64,000 nt of DNA, taken from assembly GCA_030490835.1 (NCBI GenBank), contig CM059973.1, positions 85,823,221 to 85,887,220 of the forward strand, read 5' to 3'. Positions 1 to 11,009 of this stretch are shown here, one piece after another. Within the stretch, counting starts at the first letter, position 1. Every line of letters begins with the position of its first letter. The notes under the pieces were generated by a model. That model worked only from the letters and a program-made list of their open reading frames with translations, was not told the DNA's origin and did no database searches. The stretch is from Annona cherimola (Eukaryota; Streptophyta; Magnoliopsida; Magnoliales; Annonaceae). Both the position numbers and the translations under genes were made by a program.

Positions 1-8
1 AGATCTCA

Positions 9-254
9 CCAAATCTGAGATGACGGCAGAATTTTCTCTCTAGCTGGAAGAGATGACTGTCGTAGAAACCTTGAGCATATGAGGATAAAATCCTCCTCCG
101 TCCGTCGAAGCTGCTGATGCTGCTGCTCTGAAAAACCGAGACGGGAAAACTCTCTCTGACGAATATAATCGTCTCTGCTGTGAGAGCCGAGAAGAGAAGA
201 GAGAGATGATATCTCTCTCTCACGCACGCGCCGAAAGCAGAGGCAAGAGGACAA
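9..254 (-). CDS. possible first coding exon of an unidentified gene (partial)
   Basis: An open frame on the minus strand begins with ATG at 254 and runs about 82 codons to a TGA at 6-8. Just before that stop the minus strand reads CAGATTTGGTGAGA, which fits a splice donor (TG|GTGAGA). The frame could therefore be a first exon ending near position 9, with the rest of the gene outside the window. The peptide is rich in Ser, Arg and Gln and has no domain I recognise. The DNA has CTCTCT/GAGAGA runs like those in plant 5' leaders, so it could also be untranslated leader. Low confidence, and no function is assigned. Confidence 0.22.
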
Positions 255-1092
255 AAGCAGGTAAGGAAATTTTCATATAAGCCAAAATGGGTGGGTCCCC
301 CACTTTGACTTCATGTGGGAGGAACCCACCTAACAATTTGTACATCCTGTTTTGTGCTTCACTGGCATATATGATTTTTACCGTTTTCCTTTTGTTGCAA
401 AATTTTCAGACATTATTTGCATTTAGAATTCATGAAGTATTCGACTACCAACAAATGAAATAGAAGAGTTAAAAGGAATTAATTGCTCAACATCATACTT
501 TTTCATTTTTATTTTACTATTTAAATTATTTTCTAATCTTTCCATATATCTACTTATTTATTTCCATTTTATCCTTGTTATTTCATATGATTCTTTCCAT
601 TTCAAAATTCATTCCATCTCATTTCCATCGTTTGTCTTATGACAAACACTTCCTTAGTCACCCTCCCAAGAATTACAACTCCGTCGGTGCCTTGTCTCTG
701 CGATGACATGATAAGAAAAAAGGCCAATCATAGTACGGAGTTTGGAAGTCACATTCGCTTGGTCCCTCATCGCGGCGGACCAAAAATAACCCACTAATTC
801 GAGGTTGCCTACAAGCCCACGACAGGTGTCATCCGAACATGAGGCTGACCACTGGCCGAGTACTTTTCACTATCCTCGGTCTCAGTCCGGCAAGTGCCAG
901 CGCCATCCCAGGTGGGTCCCACTCTAGATATCGACCACAAAACCGCCGGAGGGGCAATTAAAACTTAAAAACGACCTGAGAAGAAATCGGAGCCCGAGAG
1001 CGAAACCGTGCATTCATGGGTGGCCGTTTGTCTTCCCACCATCAGCCCCATTGCTCCACTAACGGCCCCCCTCTCCCTCATCCTCCCTCCCT
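255..1092. other. intergenic region upstream of the pectate lyase gene
   Basis: No convincing gene is visible. The left part (about 400-650) is AT-rich. From about 650 to 960 the composition becomes more balanced, and this part probably holds the distal promoter of the gene starting at 1202. A CT-rich pyrimidine stretch continues into the leader, typical of plant 5' leaders. Confidence 0.5.
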
Positions 1093-1098
1093 TATAAA
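1093..1098 (+). promoter_or_regulatory. TATA box of the pectate-lyase-like gene
   Basis: TATAAA lies 104 bp upstream of the ATG at 1202 and is followed by a CTCC-repeat leader. Spacing to a start site near 1125 and a roughly 75-nt leader is normal for a plant gene. Confidence 0.55.
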
Positions 1099-1201
1099 TC
1101 CTCCTCCTCCTCCCTGGCATGCACCGGCACCACCTATATATCCTCCTCCTCCTCCTCCACCCCCTTCCAGCTCCGCCTTCCACATTCCCCCTCCCTTGTC
1201 C

Positions 1202-4200
1202 ATGGTTCCCTTGCCCTATGCCCACGTCGACACCACCTTGCGTGCCCTCGCCGGCCAGGCCGAGGGCTTCGGACGGGCCGCCATCGGCGGCCTCCATGGA
1301 TCCGTCTACTACGTCACCTCCTTAGCTGGTATTGCCCCTCTGCTTCTCCTCCTCCTCGTCCCTTCTCGTTCGTTATAGCTGAATTTCATTTACTAAAGCA
1401 ATTGATCGCTTCTCTCCTCCGTCGGTAGGGCCAAGGGGAGACGGTTTCACGTCAGAACTCTTCTTTGATTGGGCGATCGTACTGAAAATTGCTGTCTTTT
1501 ATTCCTTGAGGTGGTATTAATGATTGTTGAATTGCTAATTACATGGCTAGGATGCCTACAAATCGGTACTCGTTGAGCTTTTGAGCTCTATGATTCGCCT
1601 TCTTTGAATCTTTTGTGGATGTCAAGAATGGATTCTCAAGTGATTTGGTGTTGAAATTCTGTGATCTTTGCATGATGTTGAATGTATGAGTTACAGGATA
1701 TGTCCAGTATATGTCCTTAGAGCTCACCAGTTGGGATAATAAGTCTTCTATCTGAGAGAGAGAGATACTTGTCCACTGAGATATACTTGCATTGAGATTG
1801 CCAACCTCCTCCTTAAGGTCCCGAATCCTCAGAATAACAAGTATGCTTGACTCTATCATGAAAAACTCCAGAACTATATGCTGACTTGATCTATCTTTTC
1901 GACTGCGCTCGGAATTTTGGTTTCACGAAAAATCTTTTTTAGCTGAGCGAGACTTGCAATTGTTGCCACTGTCATTCCACTTGTCGAACTGTTTTTTTCC
2001 CCCTTTCTTTTTCACCTTTTCACTGTTCCTTTAAAGTTAAGTTTCTTCTTTTGTTTGTTCAGATGATGGAAGTGGATCACTTCGTGCTGGTTGCCGTAGG
2101 CAAGAACCTCTTTGGATTGTATTTGAAGTCTCTGGCACCATTCACCTCAATTCTTACTTAAATGTCTCATCCTATAAAACAATTGATGGCCGTGGCCAAA
2201 GGATAAAACTCATGGGCAAGGGTTTAAGGCTAAAGGAATGTGAACATGTCATTATATGTAATCTGGAATTTGAAGGCGGTAGAGGTCCCGATGTCGATGG
2301 AATTCAAATAAAGCCCAATTCAAGGCACATATGGATAGACCGTTGCACCTTGAGTGATTTTGATGATGGACTGATTGACATCACACGACAAAGCACAGAT
2401 ATCACTGTTTCTAGGTGGGTGCATCCATGGTTGGTAAAGCTAATTTTTCTATATTAAGCTGTTCAAATTTATATTTAGATCAAGTCATTATGACAAAACT
2501 CAACGTGACTGTGATCCTATAAAGAAGAAACAGTTGCAGGTTGATTGAGGTTGAACTGCTGCATTGGATAGTGATCCACCACGGCATGCAAATGTTTCTG
2601 GCTCCAACTTGTTTACTTGTATGAATGTAAATGTGTGTGTGTGTGTTTTGGTTGACATATTTCTCTAGTTTTGACAATTTGTCTTGTTCATCATGTAGCA
2701 AACATTTTACATCAGTTTTTCTTAATTTTAACAACAGATGCCACTTCTCAAGACATGATAAGACAATGCTTATTGGAGCAGATGCCAAACACGTTGGAGA
2801 TAGATGCATAAGGGTGACAATTCATCATTGTTTCTTTGATGGGACTAGGCAAAGGCATCCTCGTGTTAGATTTGCGAAAGTTCATTTATATAACAACTAC
2901 ACAAGAAATTGGGGCATATATGCTGTGTGCGCTAGTGTGGAATCTCAGGTTTCTTTAGACTTGAAGCCATTTATTTTAAAAAGAAATTTAAAACATTCAA
3001 TGAAGGATTTTTATTTATTTATTTATTTATTTATTTGCTGCAGATTCTGTCTCAAAATAACATATATGAAGCGGGGGAGAAGAAGGTGGTATTTAAGTAC
3101 ATGCCAGAGAAGGTATACTATTGAGTTTATCTTTCTTGTTTATTATGGCTTCTTTACCTGAGCACTACTGAAGGACTTGAGATTAAATTGCTTCACAGTA
3201 GGGGAATGCCTCATATATATTTGCTTTAATTTATTAATAATATTGAAGCACCATATGGGAAAAGGCAGGAGACAAAAAGCTTAAAACGTTACCTGTCAAT
3301 CAGGAAACAAGTTGATAATCAGCTCCTTGTTTGAAGGCTGAACCGAGGACCATTAAAAGTTCTACATGATTATATATTTGTTCTCAGTATATTAACCAGG
3401 GATTTGATTAAGTAGGTTGCCTGCCTTTGATTTGTCTGGTTTTCTGCATAAAAACTTTCACTGTCACAGTGCATCTCTATGAAAATAACCTTTCGAGGAA
3501 ATTTTTCAACGGACTAACACCCTGAACCTGTGGATTAGAATTAGTTTATATAATAAAAAGTTTAAATGTTACTAATGCTATGTACATGCTGTCACCATTA
3601 TCATCACCATGAATTCATGATTAGCTGAAATGGTCCAATGGTAGGATTCATGCTTCATCATCATCATTGTTGCTGTGGTCATCACTATCATCATTGTCAT
3701 TTTGATCTATATCTAAACTTCTGCTGAACTTATTGTGATCACTTGCATGACTCTTGTTTTGAAATTCCACTGTGTCTTTGATTCTCTCCTCTGCTGCTAA
3801 TGGCTTCTATGCAGCCTTATGTCCAACTGTATTATGCTGACCCCATGCACTGTGGTTCCTTGTTTCTTGTTTCTATCAAAATGGCCAAACAAGTGTTATT
3901 CAACTTTCCTCAGCTTTCAGATGGTTATGCATGGTTCATGAGGTTCTTTTTCCTCTAGCAAAACAGCCAAATGACTGTTATTCCACTTTGCCTAGCTTTG
4001 TGACAATCACACAACATCCATGCTTGTCATATTCGGTGAAGAGGCATTGAAAGATTAGATTTACTACTATGCATGTATGATTCAGATCTTGTCAGTTGCT
4101 GCATTGCTTAAACAGTGAATTGATTGAAGTGATGGGATATATAATTTATAACAAAAATGTTGTTAAGACATTTTTTGTAGATTCTTTTTTTTTTTTTTTT

Positions 4201-5049
4201 TTTCCTAATCTGCAGAAAGTGTACATTTATCCGGCCAGAATTCTGCTTGCAGGGTTGATGGCATTGTAATTGAGAATTGTTTGATGCAATCACCTGGAAG
4301 TTAATAACATACTGAACTTGTGGTTGTACTTGATCATGTGATTTTTACAGAAGCTAAAACTATTTGAATATCTGCCCTTTTAGTTTTCTTGTACACTTGA
4401 GAATTTGAAATTGCTGTTGGAGTTCTGATAAAAAAAATTGTTAGATTGCAAATCAGAATACATTTCTAAGAAATTAAATCTTGTCCTATCATTTTGTTTA
4501 ATGCTTACTGCATATTTAGCATGCAATGGTCTATGAATGTGCCATCCTACTGTTGGTGTGATGAATTCTAGGGAGTTTCTTCTGAATATGGATCCCTAAA
4601 CCATCACCTGTACCCAGAATTATTTGTCAGATTTCACTATGTATAGCAACATGCCGAGAGTGGGAAGGATGCTAAAATAAAAATTCATGAACTTCAGTGA
4701 CCTGAACACTTCACATTCTGCTTCATCACATAGATGAGGTGTCTGACTGGGGTCTTATCACCTCATTGCTATTTGTGTGCTGAGAATATGCTTTGGACGG
4801 TTGACAATGTCCGTGCAGGCAGCCGATTGTGAGCAGCCTAATTCTGGATGGATAAGGTCTGAAGGGGATATTTTCCTTAATGGCGCTCAGCCCAGTTTAG
4901 TTCCTTGTCCTGGTGTGAGTGCCATGTTCGAAGCAAGTGGATTCTACTCTACATGGACAATGGAAGCGCCATCAGAGGCTCTGAAAGAGGTTCTCCAAGT
5001 TTGCACAGGGTGGCAACCTATATCAAGGCCACTTGACGCATCTTGCTAA
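1202..5049 (+). CDS. pectate-lyase-like protein, five exons, 329 aa
   Basis: Exons are 1202-1328, 2063-2414, 2738-2948, 3044-3112 and 4819-5049. Every intron begins GT and ends AG and the reading frame joins exactly, giving 329 residues. The protein resembles plant probable pectate lyase 4-type proteins of polysaccharide lyase family 1, which cleave de-esterified homogalacturonan in the cell wall by calcium-dependent beta-elimination. Visible motifs are DVDGIQIK (119-126) and WIDRC (133-137) followed by DDGLIDITRQSTDITVS (143-159), the parallel beta-helix and calcium-site region. An RxPxxR pattern at R199, P201 and R204 matches the catalytic arginine loop of the family and is followed by VHLYNN (208-213). 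No hydrophobic signal peptide is evident at the N-terminus (MVPLPYAHVD), so secretion is not shown by sequence. Intron 4 is long (1.7 kb). The start was chosen because it is the first ATG after the TATA box that opens the family-like N-terminus, with GLHG and TSLADDG around residues 31-45. Confidence 0.9.
3011..3036. repeat. (ATTT)n microsatellite in intron 3
   Basis: TTTATTTATTTATTTATTT repeats lie in the last part of intron 3, just upstream of the acceptor at 3042-3043. A simple repeat next to the polypyrimidine tract. Confidence 0.7.
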
Positions 5050-5844
5050 TCATAAGAGAAGCTATATGGGCGTCCTTAAATTTATCTACCTAATGTTCCT
5101 CTCATGTTGATCTGCTGGTGCGGACAACGGAATGGTGGGTGATTCTCAGCTGCAAGATTACCCATCGTGGAATTCTCAAGGGGCGTCCAACTTGCGGGTA
5201 CTCCTTTAGCTGCTGAATGCCACAGTTAATAACAGGTTATACATATTTATCATTGAAGCAATGTATTTGTCAGTACTTACATCAAATACTTGCATGTTTG
5301 AATTCAGATTATATGTCCATAATAGATGAAATGCTCTTTTTTTTTTTTTTTGTTGATGTTGAGTGTGTGGAGTTCGAATTTTCTATATTTTGAAAATATA
5401 TTTACTCTATTTTTCTAAATAGCTTTTAACGCATTTTTTTAGATTATTCGACACGGCAAAGTTATCCACTTTTGATCAGCTATGGAGCTTTTTAGATCAC
5501 CGGCAGCTGGTTTCTTGTTAGCTTCGGACCGGCACGAAAGTAAATGGCACCCCACTAATCCCCATAGCCGATCTATATTCTTCGCAAATGGACGACACTT
5601 CCATGGAAAAATAATTACTCGCGCCAGCTTGGCAGTAGAATCTGCTGTTTCGTGCATATCAATTCCCATACGCATTTGGCTCCATTGTTTCATGAACTGG
5701 TCTCAGATTGAGTCGTCTACTACGTCTCTTTTCCTTTTCTCTCTTTTTCTTTTTTTTTTAAAATCGTTTTCCCCTTTTTTACGAAGTAGTTGTAGTCTCG
5801 TAGAGTTGGCTTGGTCCACTTCACTTTATCTGACTTCTTGCGCA
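5050..5844. other. 3' flank of the pectate lyase gene, no gene recognised
   Basis: Contains the 3' untranslated part of the upstream gene, a T-tract near 5340, and a balanced-composition stretch (5440-5720) with open frames on both strands that match nothing I recognise. Confidence 0.4.
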
Positions 5845-6113
5845 AGGGTGTGTTTGACAATGTGCAGAAAATATCAAGTTAAAACTTTTTACTCTCTACA
5901 ACTACAATATTTTTAAATTATTTTTTCTTATTTTTCTATACAACTACTATATTTTTCAATCATTTCTACACAACCATCCACACAATTAACCTATATATTT
6001 TAGCTTTATCTTCTTTACTCTTTATCATTATCCCTGTCATATCACATTATTTGACAATTTTTACTTTTTAAAATTATTAATCAAAAGTTTCATCCCTTCC
6101 TAAACACACCCCA
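5845..6113. mobile_element. MITE, family A (GTGTGTTTG ends)
   Basis: About 270 bp bounded by GGGTGTGTTTGACAA and CCTAAACACACCCC, which are inverted with respect to each other. The AT-rich interior shares phrases such as CTACACAACCATCCACACAATTA and ATCACATTATTTGACAA (each seen here in part) with copies at 15970, 18192, 22140, 42153, 49735, 57248 and 62640. It is non-coding. Ends and length fit a non-autonomous DNA transposon. Confidence 0.65.
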
Positions 6114-6424
6114 AGTCAGCTAGTGAGTGAGAAATTCTGGAACGCTTGAATCTAATGCGATGAAGAATCAATTGGAGGTTCAACGCGGCTAATTAATTAG
6201 ACGCGTCTTTATGTAGAATAAAAGCTGAATCGTCATCAATTTCAAAAGTTTAGATAAATGTCCTCGTATTTCTCGACTGGTGTTTGTAACTAAACATCAA
6301 TTAATGAAAGTAGACTCCGTTTTGGTTTTCATAAGCAACATCAACGTTCACAGGTAACAGTTGTAAAAGATGTTTGCCACAGTTGCGTTGCTGGTGATTT
6401 GGAACGAGATTTGAATTTTGAATT

Positions 6425-6860
6425 GTATTCACAGAATAGGTTATGTAAATAGGTCTCCGCTTCTGCTTAACAAGAAGCGGAGCCACATAACTCTTAAGAT
6501 TTTAATTATTGATGAAAAATTTAGACTATTTATTGAATTTGACATTATTTATTCATCTGGAAGACTAAATTTTATCACAATCAAGTATGTTTATATGTCA
6601 CATTTATTGAAAAATATAGATTCATGTGTAACATTTGTTGAAAAATATTTATTTATGTGTAAATATGAAAAACGCTTAGATCTATGTACATATATATATA
6701 TATTATAATTTAATAATATTTTATAAAATTATTTATATTTTAAATGGTTTAGATGTTGAAAATAGAACTTTAAAATTGATATTTAATATTAAATTATTTT
6801 ATTATAAAATACTTAAAAAATATAAAAATTATGTACATGGAACATTCATGCTCAAGCCCT
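6425..6860. mobile_element. family B near-palindromic element, copy
   Basis: Carries the family phrases CAATCAAGTATGTTTATA, AAAACGCTTAGATCTATG, ATGGTTTAGATGTTGAAAA and TAAAATTGATATTTAATATT. The same phrases recur at 29410, 42740 (inverted), 43505, 49021 (inverted) and 50970 (inverted). Non-coding; right end not resolved. Confidence 0.5.
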
Positions 6861-7009
6861 CATAAATATATAAAATTTTTTAAAAATAAAAATAAATTGT
6901 GTAGTGTACTGGTGAACTAAAGTTAATTGCATCAAAGTACATTGTATCCAATATATTATTATCATTATTACTTGGATTTTTTATCTTACAATATACAATG
7001 AGGTGTGAT

Positions 7010-7390
7010 CATGTTAGCCCGTACAAAGTAAATGTCTCACTTAGCCTACCTTAAAAAACCTATTTATAACAATTTTTTTTTTTACTTTTTTCTTCGTGCA
7101 CTTGTTTATCTAAGTGTATTTAACATATAGATCAAGTTTTACTATTTTTGAATATGTTTATCTATTTTTTTAAAGATTTTTAAACATCTATGTGTATATA
7201 TGTATTTAAAATATCCTTATTTTTAAAAATATAAAAAAATATATATACACATATCCAAAAATGGTAAAACTTGATTTATATATTAAATACACTTAGATAA
7301 ACAAGTGTATAAAGAAAAAAATAAAAAAAAAGTTGTTTTAAATAGAATTTTTGAGATGAGCTAAATAAGATATTTACTTAGCCTGGACTA
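7010..7390. mobile_element. family C inverted-repeat element, copy
   Basis: The two halves are inverted copies. AAGTGTATTTAACATATAGA near 7110 is matched by TATTAAATACACTTAG near 7280. The outer ends read GTAAATGTCTCACTTAGCC and, inverted, GAGCTAAATAAGATATTTAC. Non-coding, about 380 bp. Confidence 0.55.
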
Positions 7391-8336
7391 AAAGGATGTA
7401 AAAAGATCATTCATGTATAATTTAACATATACTCACTGCAACAATCTTGTAAGCAAATTGATCCGAATTTTACATTCAAATTAATCATGGACTCAATCAC
7501 TCAAAATAATAATAATAATAAAATATCTACTTCTGGACTGTTCCAACAAGATGGCCCCTTATCCCACGTCAGACCAACTTATTATGTGAGCGGGTACAAG
7601 ATGGACGTTACTAAACAACACCACAGTAATGCCCTTGCATTCTCCGAGAAAAAAGCCGACAAAAATCCCATCCCATCTCCCTCTGGCAAAAGCTAAGAGA
7701 AAAACCAACGGAAAATCCCATGGCTAACCTGCTAATCGGTCAAATGACCAGCCAACACCACAGCCCATGCCACCTCATCACCTTCTTCCATTCCGACGCA
7801 AGCAGAGGACCCATCAGCCTCGTTTCTAGCTACCGCCAACCTCTAATCTGGAAAACCTCAAAGCCGAAAATCCATTGAAGCCCGCATCTCCAGAGGATAT
7901 ATCCATCTGACGGAAGTGACGACCGGCAAAAATTATACGAAACAATTTTTAGAAAATAATAACAATAAAAACTTCAGCATCAAACATTCAAATTACATGA
8001 GAAAAAACTAAAATTTAACACGAAACAATCAAATTCGAGTTGCCCTGCGTGTAGAGATGAATACGGAGATGACGCTTCTCTTGATTTTAACAGGAGTATT
8101 TTTGTAACTTCATCTCACTTTTAACGTGAGACCTAACGTATTAATATTTTTGGAATCGGTTGTAGAAATCTACGTCATTTGTCTGCGTACGGGTAAATAA
8201 GGATATGATTTATGGTCATATTTGAATTAACCTTCGTGAATAAAACAAGCATTTGTAATATATAGTACCATATATATAACATGCGATGCATCTTGCTTTT
8301 AGTTTTTGATAATTCTTTTGTTTTCTTTTCGTTCAT
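7391..8336. other. intergenic region, no gene recognised
   Basis: A moderately GC-balanced stretch at 7540-7930 has short open frames without recognisable domains. No RNA gene or transposon protein is visible. Confidence 0.4.
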
Positions 8337-8577
8337 GATGTGTGGGCCCAAGTGTATAGATTTTATCTACCAAAATTTATAAAATTTAAATTATTGTACA
8401 TGTTTTTGTAAATTTTTAAAAATAAGAGAATTTCACCTTTTTTTCATATGCTAAGAGTGTGAGATGAGTGAAAGTTATTGATTTTTAAAAATTTATGAAA
8501 AATATGTACAATAATTTAAATTTTACAAATTTTGGTAGATAAAATATATAAACTTGAGCCCACAGATGAGTGGAAAG
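8337..8577. mobile_element. hairpin MITE
   Basis: A long inverted repeat of about 90 bp per arm. The left arm begins GTGTGGGCCCAAGTGTATAG and continues TTTATCTACCAAAATTTATA. The right arm has AATTTTGGTAGATAAAATAT then AACTTGAGCCCACAGATGAG, its near-exact reverse complement. The central loop is about 60 bp. Non-coding. Confidence 0.65.
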
Positions 8578-9409
8578 GGAAAACAAATTTTAAAAATGCA
8601 TCGCATATTAGCTTGCGGCTAATGACCCGTCATGGGAAAAACGACCGGCGAATGAGCCAGGGCCAGCCCTGGAGAATGAAGATAGACCATGTCAAACCAG
8701 CCATAAATATTTATGGCTTGTCCGGCCATGCGCAGACCAAAGCTTCATACATTGTCGTCTTGTCCGTGCCCGTGCCGCTCATTTGCAGACCAAAGCTAGA
8801 CAGGCCGGCCGACGACCAGCTTATAAGTCCCTCTAGCTACCTCTCGGCTCCTGCACACCTTTCATCTGATGATCAGGTGCTGCTGGTAATCGATTTAAAT
8901 ATTTTCAAGCTTTCAATCCACACAATTAGGCTAATGGACAAATACAAGCTTACGTTTGGCTTAAAAACATGGTGATAAACAAATGGTGATGCTTGCCTTT
9001 CAAAAAAAAAAAAAAAAAAAAAAAAAATGGTGATAAACAACTGCGAGTAATTTCTCCTTTTTTCTGGAAAAAAAAAAGGAAATCCTTCGAATGGATGTGT
9101 GTGTGTGTGTGGTTTTTTTGGATGGATCTGTGGGAAGGTGAATGTTATTGTAGAGAGGAGACCGCCTTGTACATCATTTCAAAATTAAGCGCATTCATGT
9201 GACGGTTAGCGAACATCTGTGGAAATTATTATACTTATGGCATGGCCATTACAAAGATATTTATTAATTCGTCAGCTATAAGAAATTTAATTTTATGACC
9301 GTTATTTCTGTCAATGATCACTAATCACCATACACCAGGCACAAGCAACCCAACATTAAATTATTAACTAAAACAAGATGTAATCACCGTACGAAACTTA
9401 TAATTATTA
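8578..9409. other. intergenic region, no gene recognised
   Basis: Holds a 26-bp A-tract at 9002-9027 and a (GT)n-like stretch near 9097. A somewhat GC-richer stretch at 8620-8880 has no recognisable protein product. Confidence 0.4.
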
Positions 9410-10700
9410 TTAGGATAATTTGCAAATACATCAACATAGTTTAACACTAATTGCATATATACTCATATAGTTCTACGAATTGCATATTAAACTTACATAA
9501 TTTCATCCAAATTGCATGTGTGCCTATGTTAATGAAGTGAACGGGCTGTTAAGTAAAATATATCATTCCAAAATTACCCTTGGAATGTCACAAAAAGAGT
9601 GTGAGCTAGCCATTTATTAGGCTTTAAGAAGCAGTGGAGTTTCTACGTCATGCATCTCGTTAGGTTCAACCACTAGGATTGCTTTAATTTCAAAGCTAAA
9701 CAGTCATGATCTATTGATGCTTACGTTGCTGAAAATTTGTTGAATGAATTATTTATTGCGCATGGATAATAGAGATTGGCAATGATGGACCGCCACCTAC
9801 TAGCCTGGATTTTTAAAGATTAATGGTTTCTAATATGAGAGCTTTAATGGTCACCCTAATCTTGTTGCAAATGGGCTAATCGTACGAATTAATGGCTATT
9901 GATCTTGTGAAAAAGTCGCTGAAAGCAATTATGACGGATGATAACAATTTAGAAATGAATCACGCTTGTTGCTAATTCATAACTAAAAATTTCAAAGGGT
10001 TGCTATTGATTAGGAATGACATCGCTTTCCTAATGGCTGGTTAATTGTAAAAAGGAATTCATAGGTGCCCCTACTGAATATTGAAACTCACCATCATCTA
10101 ATATTTGAGTCATAGTGGCAACAAATTTCAAATAGCTATATAGTCCATGACTCTTCGTCAACATCCATTGGCACGCATGCCGGCAAAAATTTTAGTAGTT
10201 CCAGTTGTTGCTACGAAGATAATGTTGATGGTCTTGAAGGTTTTGAATCACTTTTTATCCAATAGATCTCATTAGCAAATCAATGGCTCAAATGCTCGAA
10301 TTTGGAAGAATAGAGGTTGTTGGAGATGATGGTTTTCACCGTCATCTGTTGGAGAAGATGCACGTGCCAAAATTTTTTTGCTGAGTTTATTGGAACAGCC
10401 ATTGATGAAGAGGGATTAGTGGGTTTCGCTCTTTGTTTTGGCAGCCATGGTCGGCTCCATCAATGAGGGTGATGATGAAAATCTTGATAGTCGAGCAAAC
10501 AATTTCAGTTTATGCATGTGTGACCGAGTTTTACCATATCTCCATTTTTGTCATTATCCAAATTTTCAACCCATATATTAACGGTTGCCGATGGCAAGGA
10601 CGTCTCATGGTAGGCATGCAATTTTAGTTAAAGTAGTTGGAGATAATATACAATTTGTAAAATTATATATTTGCAATTAATGTTAAACTATATGAGTATA
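9410..10700. mobile_element. possible TIR transposon remnant, about 1.3 kb
   Basis: The left end (9416-9480) contains TAGTTTAACACTAATTGCAT and ATATACTCATATAGTT. The right end (10640-10705) contains the inverted versions TTGCAATTAATGTTAAACTA and TATATGAGTATAATAAC. The interior has short broken open frames that I cannot match to a transposase. Boundaries are approximate. Confidence 0.35.
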
Positions 10701-10705
10701 ATAAC

Positions 10706-11009
10706 AGATTACCTTCGATTATTATGTGCTTTCTTCTATTACTTAAGGTCTTTGCTAAAATTAAAATACTTTACTTCGGCGGTGCTGTCATAATATTGCT
10801 CGGAACAGACATGCATTCTTGATCTTCATACCTTCCAATCGAATAACGCAATTCACACATCCGAACTACAAAATTCAGATAACCTCAAAAAGATTATAAA
10901 TGTCCCTAAAAAATCTTCTAATTCTCCCGTTTTATTTCAACTTGTATACGCATACCTACAAATAAAAGTTATACAAGCATACGTATATGAAAAAAATTTC
11001 CTAATGCTC
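10706..11009. other. 3' flank of EXO70 copy 1
   Basis: AT-rich sequence downstream of the minus-strand gene ending at 11010. It should hold that gene's 3' untranslated region. No other gene seen. Confidence 0.4.

Noticed and set aside
1016..1378. 120-residue Pro-rich open frame overlapping the pectate lyase start
   Set aside because: Produced by CT-rich leader repeats; the spliced gene uses the other frame and explains the region.
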